64,000 bases of DNA from Afipia sp. OHSU_II-C1 (GTDB lineage Bacteria; Pseudomonadota; Alphaproteobacteria; Rhizobiales; Xanthobacteraceae), in assembly GCF_000497575.1 (NCBI RefSeq), contig NZ_APJI01000006.1:1-64000 (forward strand), given 5' to 3'. The notes beneath the pieces were generated by a model that saw only the letters and a list, made by a program, of their open reading frames with translations, did no database searches and was not told where the DNA came from. The position numbers were made by a program, and so were the translations under genes. Below, one piece after another: positions 17,726 to 26,820 of the stretch. Each line of letters begins with the position of its first letter. The first letter of the stretch is position 1.

Positions 17726-19453
17726 TCAGGGCAGAACTTCGCGCCGCTCGCTTAAAAGGCCGTCCATCTCGGCGCGCTTCTCTTCGAGGAGGCCCTGATC
17801 GGCGGCGTCGATCACCTTGTAGAGTTCCGCGGCATCGGTGATACGGGTCACGGTCACATAGTCCGCACCGGCGGCATAAATATCCGGCACATCGGCCAGC
17901 AGGTCGGCGGTCGAGATGATCTTTGCGTCCGGATTCATCGACCGCACATGGCGGACCAGCTTCTCGTTGTTGGCGCCCTTCAGCAGGGAATCCGGTACGC
18001 TAAGAATAATGATCTCGGCCTTGCCGACCCCGGCATGCAGCAGGGTGTCGATGTTGCTGATGTCGCCATAAATGACGTGAATGCCGCGTGCGGTCAGCGT
18101 GCGAAACACATTCGGATTGAAGTCCACCACACTGATCTGGTCGAGCAGAGACTTGTTCTGGCGCTCGATCTCGCTGACCAGCGCGCTCGCCGCACGAAAG
18201 AAGCCAAGAATGACAATGCGCCGCGCCGCGCCATGGCCTCCTGCGTGTTCGCCGTCGGCGTTCTGGGTCTGATCGAGATCGCGAAATCCGATGCGCTTGA
18301 GCGCACCGATGGCCCATCGGGTGATCGGGTCGCTGCGCATGATCACAAAGGTTGAGAGAACCGCAAGGATCACGAATGCGAACGACGCCGCGCTGGATGT
18401 CTCTGCTGTGATATGCCCCGCCACGATTCCGGTCTGAATCACCACGAGCGAGAATTCGCTGATCTGCGCAAGGTTGAGCGCGGGCAGCAAGCTGGCGCGC
18501 AGTCCCTGCTTCATGAAGTAAAGCGGCAGGAACGTCGTGACGATACGACTCACCACCGTGAATACCGCGATGATCAGCGCCAGCGAGATGGTCGATGAAT
18601 TCGGAATGGGAATCGTCATCCCGAGCGCCACAAAGAACAGCGTGATGAAGAAGTCCCGCAGCGTGGTAACTTTCGCCGTGACGTCGAGCGCATAGGGAAA
18701 TGTCGAGAGCGACACGCCCGCCACGAGCGATCCCATTTCGCGCGACAGATGCAGGCGTTCGGCGACTTCGCCGATCAGAAAGCACCATGCCAGCGCACCG
18801 AGCATGACCAGTTCGGGACTGCGCGCAATCTGGTGAAATATCTTCGGCAGGACAAACCGGCTGAGGATCATCGCGGTCGCAACCAGCAGCCCAACGCGGC
18901 CGATCGACAACAAAACGATACTGATCTGCAAATCGGCGAGGCTGGGCTGCACTGCGAGAAACAGAATCGCAAAAATGTCCTGGAGGACCAGGACGCCGAG
19001 CGTGATCCGCCCCGGCAGCGTATCGAGTTCGCGTTTTTCGTAGAGCACCTTGACGATGATGACGGTGCTCGACAGCGCACAGGCCACCGTCAGATAAAGC
19101 GCGTCGAACTTGCCGCCCCCCAACGACATGCCGATGGCGACGAAGAATGCCGCCCCAAGCAGACAGGCGCCGATCAGCTGTCCGCCGGCAGCGAACAGGA
19201 TGACGCGGCCGGCCCGGATGATCTTCTTCAGGTCGATTTCCAGCCCGATCATGAACAGCATGAAGATCAGGCCGAGTTCGGAGATCGTGCTGATCGATTC
19301 CTGCGATTTGACCCAGCCCACGCCGTAGGGACCGATCACGAAACCGGCGACCAGATAGGCAAGAATCAGGGGCTGGCGGAAAAAATGCGCGCCAAGCCCC
19401 AGCACCCAGGCAAACAGGATCGAAAAGGTAATATCGCGAATAAGTTCGTGCAT
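17726..19453 (-). CDS. CPA2 cation:proton antiporter with TrkA-N domain (YbaL/KefB-like)
   Basis: A 575-residue inner-membrane antiporter. Twelve or so hydrophobic helices cover residues 1-390, including the DIFAILFLAV helix typical of CPA2. An RCK/TrkA-N domain at about 415-540 has RIVILGFFRAASALVSEI with a partly altered dinucleotide-binding glycine motif. It probably exchanges K+ or Na+ for H+ under nucleotide control. It lies 229 bp downstream of the ribB-like gene start on the same strand and appears to be a single-gene unit. Confidence 0.88.
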   Translation of the reverse strand: MHELIRDITFSILFAWVLGLGAHFFRQPLILAYLVAGFVIGPYGVGWVKSQESISTISELGLIFMLFMIGLEIDLKKIIRAGRVILFAAGGQLIGACLLGAAFFVAIGMSLGGGKFDALYLTVACALSSTVIIVKVLYEKRELDTLPGRITLGVLVLQDIFAILFLAVQPSLADLQISIVLLSIGRVGLLVATAMILSRFVLPKIFHQIARSPELVMLGALAWCFLIGEVAERLHLSREMGSLVAGVSLSTFPYALDVTAKVTTLRDFFITLFFVALGMTIPIPNSSTISLALIIAVFTVVSRIVTTFLPLYFMKQGLRASLLPALNLAQISEFSLVVIQTGIVAGHITAETSSAASFAFVILAVLSTFVIMRSDPITRWAIGALKRIGFRDLDQTQNADGEHAGGHGAARRIVILGFFRAASALVSEIERQNKSLLDQISVVDFNPNVFRTLTARGIHVIYGDISNIDTLLHAGVGKAEIIILSVPDSLLKGANNEKLVRHVRSMNPDAKIISTADLLADVPDIYAAGADYVTVTRITDAAELYKVIDAADQGLLEEKRAEMDGLLSERREVLP

Positions 19454-19789
19454 GCCCTCGGCCGGCTGGCAGCAATCAATAAAGGCTGAATCACCTTGTG
19501 TATAAGGGCCTGAATAACGTCATGAAAGCAATATCCGAGGCGCGATTTACGCAGCCCCGGACGCATCAATGACGACAGTTCGCCGCAGCCGTCTCATGCC
19601 ATGCCGCCGCGGAGCGATCACGCGCAAGCAGAAACATAGCGTCGCCTCTGTCGGAATCACACGGATGGTGTCCGTGATGTGACAATCGCTAAAAACACGC
19701 AGACCAGACCGGTCCCTCGGCTTGAATAACGGATCGGCCTGTATAGGTTCGTTCGGGCGCCGGGGGCTTCGGAGCAGTACAGGTTGGTC
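19454..19789. other. Intergenic region, divergent promoters
   Basis: These 336 bases separate the minus-strand antiporter from the plus-strand DUF2147 gene. No gene was recognised. A 6-bp hairpin (CACGGA-tggtg-TCCGTG, 19660-19676) is visible. Promoters of both genes should lie here but no confident -35/-10 pair was identified. Confidence 0.4.
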
Positions 19790-20236
19790 ATGAATTCGAA
19801 ATTGAATTTGATTTTGGCGCTGGTCTTTTTATTGAGCGGCTGGAACGCAGCGCAGGCAAACGACGAAGGATCGCCCACCGGCACCTGGCTGACCGAGAAG
19901 GGTGACGCCCGAATTCAGGTCTCCCAATGTGGAAGCTCCCTCTGTGGAAAGGTCGTCTGGCTGCGCGAGGCAATTGATCCCGCCACAGGCCGGCCGCAGA
20001 CCGACTCGAAAAACCCGAACGCCTCCCTCGCCACCCGGCCGATGATCGGTGTCCAGTTGTTTATCGGAATGAATCCTTCCGGCCCCGGCCGCTGGGCTGG
20101 CCGCATCTACAACGCCGACGACGGCGGGGTGTATGACAGCAAGATCGCCTGGATGGGCCCCAACACGCTCCGTGTCGAAGGCTGCCTCGGCGCGATTTGC
20201 GGCGGCGAAAATTGGACCAAGGTCGGCGGACGCTGA
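19790..20236 (+). CDS. DUF2147 domain-containing exported protein
   Basis: A 148-residue protein with a signal peptide at residues 1-23, likely cut after AAQA. The mature DUF2147 domain starts GTWLTEKGDARIQVSQCG. It has paired cysteines in CGSSLCGKVVW, the GRIYNADDGGVYDSKI motif and a second Cys pair in EGCLGAICGGENW. The family is periplasmic or secreted and of unknown function. The ATG at 19790 follows an in-frame TTG/GTC two codons earlier that is unlikely to be used. Confidence 0.87.
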   Translation: MNSKLNLILALVFLLSGWNAAQANDEGSPTGTWLTEKGDARIQVSQCGSSLCGKVVWLREAIDPATGRPQTDSKNPNASLATRPMIGVQLFIGMNPSGPGRWAGRIYNADDGGVYDSKIAWMGPNTLRVEGCLGAICGGENWTKVGGR

Positions 20237-20308
20237 TAGCAGCGTCAGTCGCCGCCCGAGAATTTGGCGACCCAAAAACGGAAAATATGTTTTATTTTCA
20301 GGGAGTTA

Positions 20309-20385
20309 TGGTCGGAGTGGCAGGATTTGAACCTGCGACCCCTGCGTCCCGAACGCAGTGCTCTACCGGGCTGAGCCACACTCCG
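20309..20385 (-). tRNA. tRNA-Pro (anticodon CGG)
   Basis: The minus strand folds into a cloverleaf. The acceptor stem is CGGAGTG/CACTCCG with discriminator A. The anticodon stem-loop CTGCG-TTCGGGA-CGCAG gives anticodon CGG, reading codon CCG. The T-arm is GCAGGTTCAAATCCTGC. The 3' CCA is encoded in the genome at 20309-20311, giving a 77-nt gene. Confidence 0.95.
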
Positions 20386-20481
20386 ACATGGGCGCCGGTA
20401 TAGCGTCGGCTCTCGCGAACCGCAAGAAGCTGTATAAGGATCAAATCCCTCAAAAAACGCCACGATGGCGCGGCTCTTGTG

Positions 20482-21468
20482 ATGAAACTTGGTTTGAACA
20501 CGGCAATTGTCCCCGCCGCCCGTGCAGCGGATACCGCTGCACGCTGCCTCGAAGGCGGCGGACTTGTCGCGTTTCCGACCGAGACGGTCTATGGGCTAGG
20601 CGTGGACGCCACCAATGCCCGCGCTGTGGCCCGGCTTTACGAGGCGAAGGGACGCCCGTCGTTCAATCCGCTCATCGCCCATGTCAACGATCTGCAAGCC
20701 GCAAAGCGGATCGCGCGTTTCGATGACAGGAGTCTACGCCTTGCAGAGGCGTTCTGGCCGGGACCGCTGACGCTGGTGCTGCCGAAAGCTCCGGGATGCC
20801 CGGTGTCAGATCTTGCCACCGCCGGACTCGAGACGGTTGCCGTTCGCGTTCCCGCACATCCGGTGGCGCATGAAATTTTACAGGCTTTCGGCAAGCCTAT
20901 TGTCGCGCCGTCAGCCAATATCTCGGGACATGTCTCGCCGACTACGGCAGAACACGTCTTCGGCGATCTTTCCGGCCGTATCGATCTCATTATCGACGGT
21001 GGACCGGTGTTGGTCGGCGTCGAATCCACCATTGTCGGCTGTTTTGAGACGCCGCTGCTGCTTCGGCCGGGCGGGCTTCCCCGCGAGGACATCGAGCGCG
21101 TGCTGGGCGGGAAACTTGCCCGGATGCCGGAGGACAACGGAGTTGCCGAAGCCCTTCCGCTGGCGCCGGGCATGCTGGCCTCGCACTATGCCCCTCGGAC
21201 CCCGGTCCGGCTCAATGCGCACCGGTTGGAAGCCGGCGAAGCGTTACTTGCGTTCGGGCCCAGCGCAATCCCCGGCTCTGAGCGGGCCAGCGTCATGAAT
21301 TTGTCGGAAGCCGGCGATCTGGTGGAAGCTGCCGCGAATCTTTTCAGTTATCTTCGCGAACTCGACGCGCGCGGCTCCCGCGCCATCGCGGTGATGGCGA
21401 TTCCGAATGAGGGTCTCGGCGAAGCCATCAACGATCGCCTGCAGCGCGCGGCCGTTCCGCGAAGCTGA
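20482..21468 (+). CDS. tsaC: L-threonylcarbamoyladenylate synthase (Sua5/YwlC type)
   Basis: A 328-residue enzyme that makes threonylcarbamoyl-AMP from threonine, bicarbonate and ATP for t6A37 of ANN-decoding tRNAs. The YrdC domain fills residues 10-205, with FPTETVYGLG near 31-40, KGRPSFNPLIAHV near 55-67 and PSANISGH near 145. The extra C-terminal Sua5 domain (about 220-328) distinguishes it from the short TsaC. The ATG at 20482 directly follows an in-frame GTG at 20479; either may be used. Confidence 0.93.
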   Translation: MKLGLNTAIVPAARAADTAARCLEGGGLVAFPTETVYGLGVDATNARAVARLYEAKGRPSFNPLIAHVNDLQAAKRIARFDDRSLRLAEAFWPGPLTLVLPKAPGCPVSDLATAGLETVAVRVPAHPVAHEILQAFGKPIVAPSANISGHVSPTTAEHVFGDLSGRIDLIIDGGPVLVGVESTIVGCFETPLLLRPGGLPREDIERVLGGKLARMPEDNGVAEALPLAPGMLASHYAPRTPVRLNAHRLEAGEALLAFGPSAIPGSERASVMNLSEAGDLVEAAANLFSYLRELDARGSRAIAVMAIPNEGLGEAINDRLQRAAVPRS

Positions 21469-21496
21469 TTGGGAAGAACAACAAAGAAGAACAAAG

Positions 21497-22924
21497 ATGA
21501 ATATCGTGCAGCCACCGCCCACCGTTCTGTCGCCCGAATTGCTGGCGCGCTTTGCCGCGATCGTTGGCGAGAAGTATGCGGTGACCGATCCGCACGACGC
21601 CGCCCCCTACCTCACCGAAGAGCGTGGGCTGTTTCAAGGCCACTCACCGCTGGTCCTTCGTCCGGGCTCGACCGCGGAAGTCTCCGCGATCTGCAAGCTC
21701 GCCACCGAGACGAGAACCGCGCTGGTGCCGCAGGGCGGTAACACGGGCCTCGTCGGCGGCCAGACGCCGCACAATGGCGAAGTGGTGATCTCGACACGGC
21801 GTCTCGACAATATCCGCGCCGTCGATACGCAGTCCAACGCGATGACCGTCGAGGCTGGCGTGATCCTCGCGAATGCACAGCAGCGCGCGACCGATGCCGA
21901 CCGGCTGTTTCCGCTCTCGCTCGGCGCGGAAGGAAGCTGCACCATCGGCGGCAACCTTTCCACCAACGCCGGTGGCATCGCCGCGCTGGCTTACGGCGTC
22001 GCCCGCGATCTCGTGCTCGGGCTCGAAGTCGTTCTCGCGGACGGGCGCATCATGCATGGCCTGTCGAGCCTGAAGAAAGACAACACGGGCTACGACCTGC
22101 GTGATCTCTTCATTGGCGCAGAGGGCACGCTCGGCATTATCACCGCTGCGACGCTGAAGATGTTTCCGAAGCCGCGTTCCGTCGAGACCGCGTTCGCTGC
22201 CATTGTCTCGCCGGAAGATGCGCTCACGCTGCTCGACATATCCCGCAGCATCGCCGCCGGAAGCCTGACCAGCTTCGAACTGATCCCGCAGATCGCCATC
22301 GACTTCGTGGTCAAGCACGGCCCTTCGATCCGCGCGCCGCTGGAGGGCCGGCATCCGTGGTACGTGCTGATGGAAATTTCATCACCGCGCGACGATGCCC
22401 GCGACACCATCGAAGCGATCCTCGGCAAGGGCATGGAGGACGGTATCGTGAACGACGCAGTGATCGCCGCGAACTTGGATCAGCGCAACGCGTTCTGGAA
22501 ACTGCGCGAGGTCATTTCGCCGGCGCAGAAGCCCGAAGGCGGCTCGATCAAGCACGACATCTCCGTCCCCGTCGCCGCCGTTCCGGAATTTCTGCGCGAA
22601 GCCGACGCCGCTGTGACCCAACTCATCCCCGGCGCCCGCCCGTTTGCGTTCGGTCATCTTGGCGACGGCAATATCCATTACAATGTGAGCCAGCCGATCG
22701 GAGCCGACATGGCGGAATATCTCGCGCGCTGGCACGACATGAACGATGCGGTGCATGCGGTCGTTGCAAAGCACGGCGGATCGATTTCCGCCGAGCATGG
22801 CATCGGTGTGCTGAAGCGCGATGAGCTGCCGCATGTCAAAGATCCCGTTGCGCTCGACATCATGCGGTCGATCAAACATCTACTCGATCCATTGAATATC
22901 ATGAACCCCGGCAAGGTGCTGTGA
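21497..22924 (+). CDS. FAD-linked D-2-hydroxyacid dehydrogenase (GlcD/D2HGDH-like)
   Basis: A 475-residue VAO-family flavoprotein. The FAD-binding half has PQGGNTGLVGGQTP near 78-91 and LSTNAGGIAALAYGVARDLVLG near 154-175 (two motifs). The C-terminal substrate half has FGHLGDGNIHYNV and AEHGIGVLKRDEL, whose His residues bind metal in D-2-hydroxyglutarate and D-lactate dehydrogenases. Oxidation of D-2-hydroxyglutarate or a similar D-hydroxyacid is likely, but the substrate is not fixed. The ATG at 21497 was chosen because upstream codons read as the end of the preceding gene in another frame. Its TGA overlaps the GTG of the following acetyltransferase. Confidence 0.88.
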   Translation: MNIVQPPPTVLSPELLARFAAIVGEKYAVTDPHDAAPYLTEERGLFQGHSPLVLRPGSTAEVSAICKLATETRTALVPQGGNTGLVGGQTPHNGEVVISTRRLDNIRAVDTQSNAMTVEAGVILANAQQRATDADRLFPLSLGAEGSCTIGGNLSTNAGGIAALAYGVARDLVLGLEVVLADGRIMHGLSSLKKDNTGYDLRDLFIGAEGTLGIITAATLKMFPKPRSVETAFAAIVSPEDALTLLDISRSIAAGSLTSFELIPQIAIDFVVKHGPSIRAPLEGRHPWYVLMEISSPRDDARDTIEAILGKGMEDGIVNDAVIAANLDQRNAFWKLREVISPAQKPEGGSIKHDISVPVAAVPEFLREADAAVTQLIPGARPFAFGHLGDGNIHYNVSQPIGADMAEYLARWHDMNDAVHAVVAKHGGSISAEHGIGVLKRDELPHVKDPVALDIMRSIKHLLDPLNIMNPGKVL

Positions 22925-23382
22925 CGGAATCATCGGCCGCGCCAAAGAGCAGCTTCGCGGTCACCACCGCCGAGGACGCAGATATCCCTGCGATTGTCGC
23001 GTTGTGGGAGCGGTGCGAACTGACGCGGCCGTGGAACGAACCCCAAGCCGATCTCGACCGCGCGCGCAAGAAACCCAATTCGGACGTTCTTGTCGCCCGC
23101 GACGGAAACACTATCGCCGCCACTGTGATGGTCGGGCACGACGGGCATCGCGGCTGGGTTTATTATGTCGCTGTGGACCCTGATCAACGCGAAAAAGGAT
23201 ACGGCCGCGCGATCATGACGGCAGCCGAGGACTGGCTCCGCGATCGCGGCGTCGAGAAACTCCAGTTGCTGGTCCGTGCAGACAACACACGCGTCCAGGC
23301 GTTCTACGAAACGCTCGACTATGAAGAGCAGGAGCGTGTCATCTACGCAAAGTGGCTTGATGGCCGCCCGATGACGCCGTGA
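22921..23382 (+). CDS. GNAT-family N-acetyltransferase (YpeA-like)
   Basis: A 153-residue acetyltransferase with the acetyl-CoA-binding motif VDPDQREKGYGRAIM near 84-98, followed by LRDRGVEKLQLLVRADNTRVQAFY over two adjacent strands. It matches the small YpeA group; the substrate is unknown. Start GTG 22921 overlaps the preceding stop as GTGA, which indicates translational coupling with the dehydrogenase gene. Confidence 0.88.
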   Translation: MTESSAAPKSSFAVTTAEDADIPAIVALWERCELTRPWNEPQADLDRARKKPNSDVLVARDGNTIAATVMVGHDGHRGWVYYVAVDPDQREKGYGRAIMTAAEDWLRDRGVEKLQLLVRADNTRVQAFYETLDYEEQERVIYAKWLDGRPMTP

Positions 23383-23415
23383 TCACGACTTTCGACAAGA
23401 ATTAAGGGCAACTGT

Positions 23416-24021
23416 ATGAGCGTGAGCGACCGCATTCGCATCAAGGACATCCGCCTGCTCTCCGACAACAAGTACAAGCTGCGATCAACGACCTTCGACT
23501 GGCGGCGCTCCAGCGGCGAATGGCAGACACAGCACCGGGAAACCTTCGATCGCGGCGATGGAGTGACGATCCTTCCCTACAATCTGGCGCAGCAAACCGT
23601 GATCCTGATCCGTCAGTTCCGCTATCCCACCTATGCCAATGGATATGACGGCCTGCTGGTCGAAGCACCGGCCGGTTCGCTCGACAATGCCGAGCCTGAA
23701 GCGCGCATCCGGTCCGAAGCGGAGGAGGAAATCGGCTATCGTCTTGGCCCGATCCGGAAGATCTTCGAGGCCTTCACAAGTCCGGGCGCGGTCACCGAAA
23801 AACTTCACTTCTTCATCGCCGAGTATCGGTCCGACATGAAGGTCGGAAACGGCGGCGGCCTTGCCCACGAAGGCGAAGACATCGAGACGCTGGAATTGCC
23901 GATCGCCGAGGCACTCGCCATGATCGCGGATGGCCGCATCGTCGACGCCAAGACGATCATGCTGCTGCAATACGCGGCGCTGAACATTTTTCGCGACGTG
24001 ACCGGCGCGAAGCACCTCTAG
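23416..24021 (+). CDS. NUDIX nucleoside-diphosphate-sugar hydrolase (NudK-like)
   Basis: A 201-residue Nudix enzyme. The box starts at GSLDNAEPEARIR and continues SEAEEEIGY, with the one-residue-shorter spacing found in E. coli NudK (GDP-mannose pyrophosphatase). The N-terminal YKLRSTTFDWRRSSGEW and the RQFRYPTY segment are also NudK-like. It probably cleaves GDP-mannose or ADP-ribose-type substrates. It lies 33 bp after the acetyltransferase gene, likely in the same operon. Confidence 0.88.
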   Translation: MSVSDRIRIKDIRLLSDNKYKLRSTTFDWRRSSGEWQTQHRETFDRGDGVTILPYNLAQQTVILIRQFRYPTYANGYDGLLVEAPAGSLDNAEPEARIRSEAEEEIGYRLGPIRKIFEAFTSPGAVTEKLHFFIAEYRSDMKVGNGGGLAHEGEDIETLELPIAEALAMIADGRIVDAKTIMLLQYAALNIFRDVTGAKHL

Positions 24022-24033
24022 AACAGCGAGCCT

Positions 24034-24810
24034 CTAAAACAAAGAGCCCTGCCCGTTGTCCTCTTCGGGTGCGGAGATCTTGAGCTTTCTTTGCGATTCC
24101 TTGGGTTGCTTGCGGGCCGCGGCCTCGGCGATGGCAATGTCCTCGTCGCTGCACGGCAGGATCAGGTCCGGGCTGTCATTGGCGACGCGGTTCACCGCGG
24201 TTGAGACCTCGTGCCAGACGAACGTCCCGGCCCGCGGCGCGACCAGCAACTCCAGCGCGGGCTCGAGATCGAGTTCATCGCCTCCAAGCCAGCGATCGAA
24301 ATCCCGCGGATCAATCGACACCGGGACGCGATCGTGCAGCACCGCCATCTCCGGGGCCGCCGCCGCCGTGACGATGGCCACGGTGTCGACTTCCTCGCCG
24401 TTCGGTCCCATCCAGGTTTCCGCAACTCCGGCAAAACCGATCGGTTCGCCGTCGCGCCGGCGGATAAGATGCGGCTGCTTGCGCGTAGGCGACGTTTTCC
24501 ACTCGTAGTATCCATCCGCCGGAAGTATGCACCGCCGCCGCCGGATGGCGTTGCGAAACGAGGGCTTCTCGAGAACGGTTTCGGCGCGCGCATTGATGAC
24601 GAGGGCGAACGTGCGCGGGTCCTTGGCCCATGACGGCAGAAAGCCCCACCGCATCAGGCGGAACTGGCGGACGCCGTTTTCGAGGATCACCACCGGCACC
24701 GGCTGGGTCGGAGCAACGTTATACCGGGGTGGAAAATTCGGCTGTTCGCGGTAGCCGAACAGCCTGCGCAGCGCCTCGGGAGATGATGTAATCAGGTATC
24801 GCCCGCACAT
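24034..24810 (-). CDS. SOS-response-associated peptidase (YedK/HMCES, abasic-site shield)
   Basis: A 258-residue SRAP protein that forms a covalent DNA-protein crosslink with abasic sites in single-stranded DNA. The start was placed at ATG 24810 because Cys2 after Met removal is the catalytic thiol: MCGRYLITS. The other conserved elements are RYNVAPTQ, MRWGFLPSWAKDP, INARAET, RCILPADGYYEW and VLHDRVPV, with the His near residue 160. The basic, Lys-rich C-terminal tail is not conserved. It converges on the NudK-like gene, 12 bp away. Confidence 0.94.
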   Translation of the reverse strand: MCGRYLITSSPEALRRLFGYREQPNFPPRYNVAPTQPVPVVILENGVRQFRLMRWGFLPSWAKDPRTFALVINARAETVLEKPSFRNAIRRRRCILPADGYYEWKTSPTRKQPHLIRRRDGEPIGFAGVAETWMGPNGEEVDTVAIVTAAAAPEMAVLHDRVPVSIDPRDFDRWLGGDELDLEPALELLVAPRAGTFVWHEVSTAVNRVANDSPDLILPCSDEDIAIAEAAARKQPKESQRKLKISAPEEDNGQGSLF

Positions 24811-24907
24811 AAAAAGACTCGGAAATGAAGCCGTGGCGGTGGAAAATGACATATAAGCGAAACTTGTTCAGCCACCTTTAACCTGCGGTGCCCAAACATC
24901 CAGCACG

Positions 24908-25438
24908 ATGTCGCATTCCGCCCTCCACGCCATGTCCCCCGCTGACGACGAGTGCGGCCCTTCAGACGCCCAGTTGGCCGATGACATGGCCGCCCGCGCC
25001 CAGCTGCTGAGCGACGCCAACATCAATCCCCGCACAGGCCTTGCCACCGATTACCTGAATCATTTCAACGAAGCGATCATGCTGCTGGAAATGATCCCCG
25101 ACATTCCCGAGTGCTTCGAGGACTTCCTCGGCTGGCAGCCGATGAGCTATCGCGAGCATTTCGCGGCCTCCAACTTCAAGGGCCGCGACCTTGCTATCAG
25201 TGCCTACGATTCGAGCGATCCCGCGGTCCGTGCCGAATTCGACAACATCACCTCCACCATGACCTCGATCCTGACCACGGTTGGAGACGCCATGCGCCAG
25301 GTGCGACATACCGAAACCCGCACCATCCTGGCCGAACAGGCCGCGGGCTGGGTCAAGCCGCTCGTCACCCTGGCAGGCTCCATGATCAACGGCAGCAGCA
25401 GCGATGCCGGTGACATCGACCAGATCATGAACCGCTGA
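24908..25438 (+). CDS. Conserved hypothetical protein
   Basis: A 176-residue soluble protein, mostly helical by composition, with no signal peptide. The segment LNHFNEAIMLLEMIPDIPE followed by FLGWQPMSYREHF looks conserved in related rhizobial proteins, but I do not recognise a named domain. It ends 2 bp before the Nudix gene, so the two are probably cotranscribed. Function unknown. Confidence 0.75.
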   Translation: MSHSALHAMSPADDECGPSDAQLADDMAARAQLLSDANINPRTGLATDYLNHFNEAIMLLEMIPDIPECFEDFLGWQPMSYREHFAASNFKGRDLAISAYDSSDPAVRAEFDNITSTMTSILTTVGDAMRQVRHTETRTILAEQAAGWVKPLVTLAGSMINGSSSDAGDIDQIMNR

Positions 25439-25440
25439 CC

Positions 25441-25869
25441 ATGACCGGCTTTTCCCATACCGGCCCCCGGCTCGCGGTCAGCGCCGGCATTTTCCGCGAC
25501 GGCAAGATCCTGCTGGTCCGCCGCGCCCGCGAACCGGCCAAGGGCGTCTACACCTTTCCCGGCGGCCGGGTCGAATTCGGTGAAAGCCTGCATGAGGCGC
25601 TGGCCCGGGAGGTCCGGGAGGAAACCGGCCTCGAGATCGAGATCGTGGGCCTTGTCGGCTACCGCGAGGCGCTGCCGCCCCGCACCGGCGGCCATGGCCA
25701 TTTCGTCATCCTGCCGTTCGCCGCCCGCTGGGTCGCCAATGACGTCGCGCTCAACGACGAACTGGACGACGCCCGCTGGCTCTCGCCCCAGACTGCCGTG
25801 GACGGCCTGCCGGTCACCCATGGGCTGAACGACACGATCCGGGCGGCGGCGGCCATGATGGGGCTTTAG
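25441..25869 (+). CDS. NUDIX hydrolase (MutT/ADP-ribose pyrophosphatase type)
   Basis: A 142-residue protein with a perfect Nudix box at residues 41-64 (GGRVEFGESLHEALAREV then REETGL). The short length suggests a nucleotide-cleaning or ADP-ribose pyrophosphatase role. It starts 2 bp after the upstream stop codon and is followed after 44 bp by a TIGR02301 gene. Confidence 0.9.
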   Translation: MTGFSHTGPRLAVSAGIFRDGKILLVRRAREPAKGVYTFPGGRVEFGESLHEALAREVREETGLEIEIVGLVGYREALPPRTGGHGHFVILPFAARWVANDVALNDELDDARWLSPQTAVDGLPVTHGLNDTIRAAAAMMGL

Positions 25870-25913
25870 CTCCGCCTTGCTTCCGGCCCGTTGAACGGGC
25901 ATATGCGGCCCTC

Positions 25914-26291
25914 ATGCTTAAGCGGATTTTCGCAGTTTTCCTGATGGCGGCACTGGCCGGGCCGGTTCCGGTCCGGGCCCAGGACGCGGCTGCGCCGTTC
26001 GACGGCGATCTCCAGCGGCTGGCCGAAATCCTCGGCACCCTGCATTACCTGCGGGGAATCTGCGGCACCAATGAAGGCCAGAAATGGCGCGCCGAAATGC
26101 AGGCGCTGGTCGATGCCGAGACACCTTCAGGCGACCGCCGCAGCCGGATGATCGCAAGCTTCAACCGCGGCTATAACGGGTTCCAGCAGACCTACCGTTC
26201 CTGCACCCCCGCCGCGAATGTCGCCATCCGCCGCTACCTCGAAGAAGGCTCGAAAATCTCGCGGGACCTGACGGCGCGTTACGCCAACTAA
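25914..26291 (+). CDS. TIGR02301 family exported protein
   Basis: A 125-residue protein with a signal peptide (residues 1-22, cut near VRAQ). The mature part has LAEILGTLHYLRGICG and SFNRGYNGFQQTYRSCTP, the two cysteine-bearing motifs of the alphaproteobacterial TIGR02301 family. The function is unknown and the location is probably periplasmic. It appears to end the 24.9-26.3 kb operon. Confidence 0.85.
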   Translation: MLKRIFAVFLMAALAGPVPVRAQDAAAPFDGDLQRLAEILGTLHYLRGICGTNEGQKWRAEMQALVDAETPSGDRRSRMIASFNRGYNGFQQTYRSCTPAANVAIRRYLEEGSKISRDLTARYAN

Positions 26292-26471
26292 ATTTCCGGT
26301 GGACAGTCTGCCGCAGCCCGACGGGGAATGCCTGAAATAACGCGATAACTTGAATTCGCGCCGTTAACCTTTCCTAAAGAACCGGCTCGCGGGCTCCGTC
26401 CTGCATGCTAATGCTCTGTGCAGTTTCAACGTGCAGTCCGCCCGGACGCGTTCCACAGGCAAATTGATTTC

Positions 26472-26738
26472 ATGTCGCATCCTTACCCATGGACGCCCGC
26501 TCACGGATTTTCGCCGGATCAGGATCAGAAGCGGGCGGCACTGAATTACCTCAACGAGGCATGGGCGGAAGCGCGTCACGACGGTGTCGACGGCGATTGC
26601 CTGGCGCAGGCCAGCCTGTTCGCCGCATTCGCCGAACTGGTCAGCACCTATGGCGAGGACGCCGTGGCGAAGTTCGTCGAAGGTCTCGCTGGCCGCATCC
26701 GCAGCGGCGAATTCTCGGTGGTCGAGTTCAAGCAGTAA
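26472..26738 (+). CDS. Small conserved hypothetical protein
   Basis: An 88-residue acidic, mainly helical protein beginning MSHPYPWTPAHGFSPDQ and ending in EFSVVEFKQ. It has no signal peptide or membrane segment. The ATG at 26472 gives a conserved-looking N-terminus; an in-frame start at 26418 would add 18 residues. Function unknown. Confidence 0.65.
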   Translation: MSHPYPWTPAHGFSPDQDQKRAALNYLNEAWAEARHDGVDGDCLAQASLFAAFAELVSTYGEDAVAKFVEGLAGRIRSGEFSVVEFKQ

Positions 26739-26820
26739 GACGCGGCTTTCGCCATCGTCGCTCCTGATTCAATTTTCAAACAACCCGCATAAACCACGCG
26801 CGCCATCGCCCCTGTTGTTA

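Noticed and set aside
18000-19475. A 491-codon minus-strand frame in another phase of the antiporter
   Set aside because: The antiporter frame has all family motifs; this one is a shadow.
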